64,000 nt of DNA, taken from assembly GCA_035559815.1 (NCBI GenBank), contig DATMAT010000063.1, forward strand, positions 78,343-142,342, written 5' to 3'. This DNA comes from Thermodesulfobacteriota bacterium (lineage in GTDB: Bacteria; Desulfobacterota_D; UBA1144; Nemesobacterales; CSP1-2). The notes under the pieces were generated by a model that worked only from the letters and a program-made list of their open reading frames with translations, was not told where the DNA came from and did no database searches. Shown one piece after another: positions 63,890-64,000 of this stretch. Each line of letters starts with the position of its first letter. The first letter of the stretch is position 1. Made by a program: the position numbers and the translations under genes.

Positions 63890-64000
63890 ATGAATTTCAG
63901 GCAAGAGTACGGGGATTATTCAGCACAGGAAGCAGTGGACGCCATTCTAACCTTACTTGAGCGCGAAGGGGTTCAAATCGACCAAAAAAGCCTCACCTGG
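63890..64000 (+). CDS. Unidentified protein, N-terminal 37 residues only (cut by window edge)
   Basis: ATG 63890 follows AAGGAGG by 9 bases and stays open to the window end. The visible part begins MNFRQEYGDYSAQEAVDAIL and continues with a helix-like TLLEREGVQIDQKSLTW. No family can be named from so short a piece. A strong promoter with a palindromic operator-like site lies about 80-130 bases upstream, so the gene is probably regulated. Confidence 0.75.
   Translation, partial: MNFRQEYGDYSAQEAVDAILTLLEREGVQIDQKSLTW

Overview
The window is a bacterial chromosome segment with tightly packed housekeeping genes. The cell is Gram-negative by content: an MlaF-like ABC ATPase, a DsbA-type periplasmic oxidoreductase, a lipoprotein, bactofilin with an M23 peptidase, and large hybrid histidine kinases. 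Proteobacteria-type GltBD, a glutamate-cysteine ligase of the Acidithiobacillus type, inositol-phosphate synthase, split b/b' ATP synthase subunits and many intergenic inverted-repeat families suggest a delta-proteobacterial-like lineage (Desulfobacterota, Dadabacteria or similar). That placement is inference; no rRNA is present. G+C looks to be in the mid-40s percent by eye, lower in two accessory patches (about 38.1-39.9 kb and 62.4-63.9 kb).

Layout. 0-12 kb: AmmeMemoRadiSam protein B, a CDF metal transporter, SbcD, a PLP aminotransferase, prfB (with its programmed frameshift), NAD kinase overlapped by a small nuclease-like gene, fmt, rimO and a ClpX-like ATPase. 12-23 kb: glutamate synthase gltB and gltD, two paralogous membrane sulfatase-superfamily enzymes, and tsaD. 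23-28 kb: a strange secreted protein with a His cluster and Phe-rich tail, rplM-rpsI, inositol-phosphate synthase, and a toxin-antitoxin locus whose Doc toxin is frameshifted. 28-36 kb: a minus-strand operon reading cation:proton antiporter, b', b, delta, alpha, gamma, beta, epsilon of the F-type ATP synthase. Subunits a and c are not in this window. Its intergenic gaps are filled by different repeat elements. 36-40 kb: a decayed ClC chloride-channel gene, then a restriction-modification locus with a ribbon-helix-helix protein, a DPPY methyltransferase and a convergent overlapping nuclease candidate. 40-54 kb: gshA, an RDD membrane protein, a Dsb fusion protein and its orphan N-domain paralogue, purB, a WalJ-like hydrolase, a lipoprotein, a PIN-TRAM protein, ispD, ispF, comEC, an MlaF-like ATPase and Fe/Mn superoxide dismutase. 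54-64 kb: a sigma-70 factor behind a leader hairpin, an eight-module hybrid kinase, a REC-SWIM regulator, M23 peptidase plus bactofilin, a candidate small RNA, a CAU tRNA, a small basic protein with a HAD phosphatase, and a gene cut by the right edge.

Most notable are a minus-strand small-RNA candidate at about 61.9-62.0 kb, with consensus-like promoter, tandem anti-Shine-Dalgarno heptamers and a strong intrinsic terminator; the restriction-modification locus with palindromic operator-like sites and a nearly leaderless ribbon-helix-helix gene; and the Phe-rich secreted protein. All assignments come from reading the sequence and family knowledge. No database search was run.
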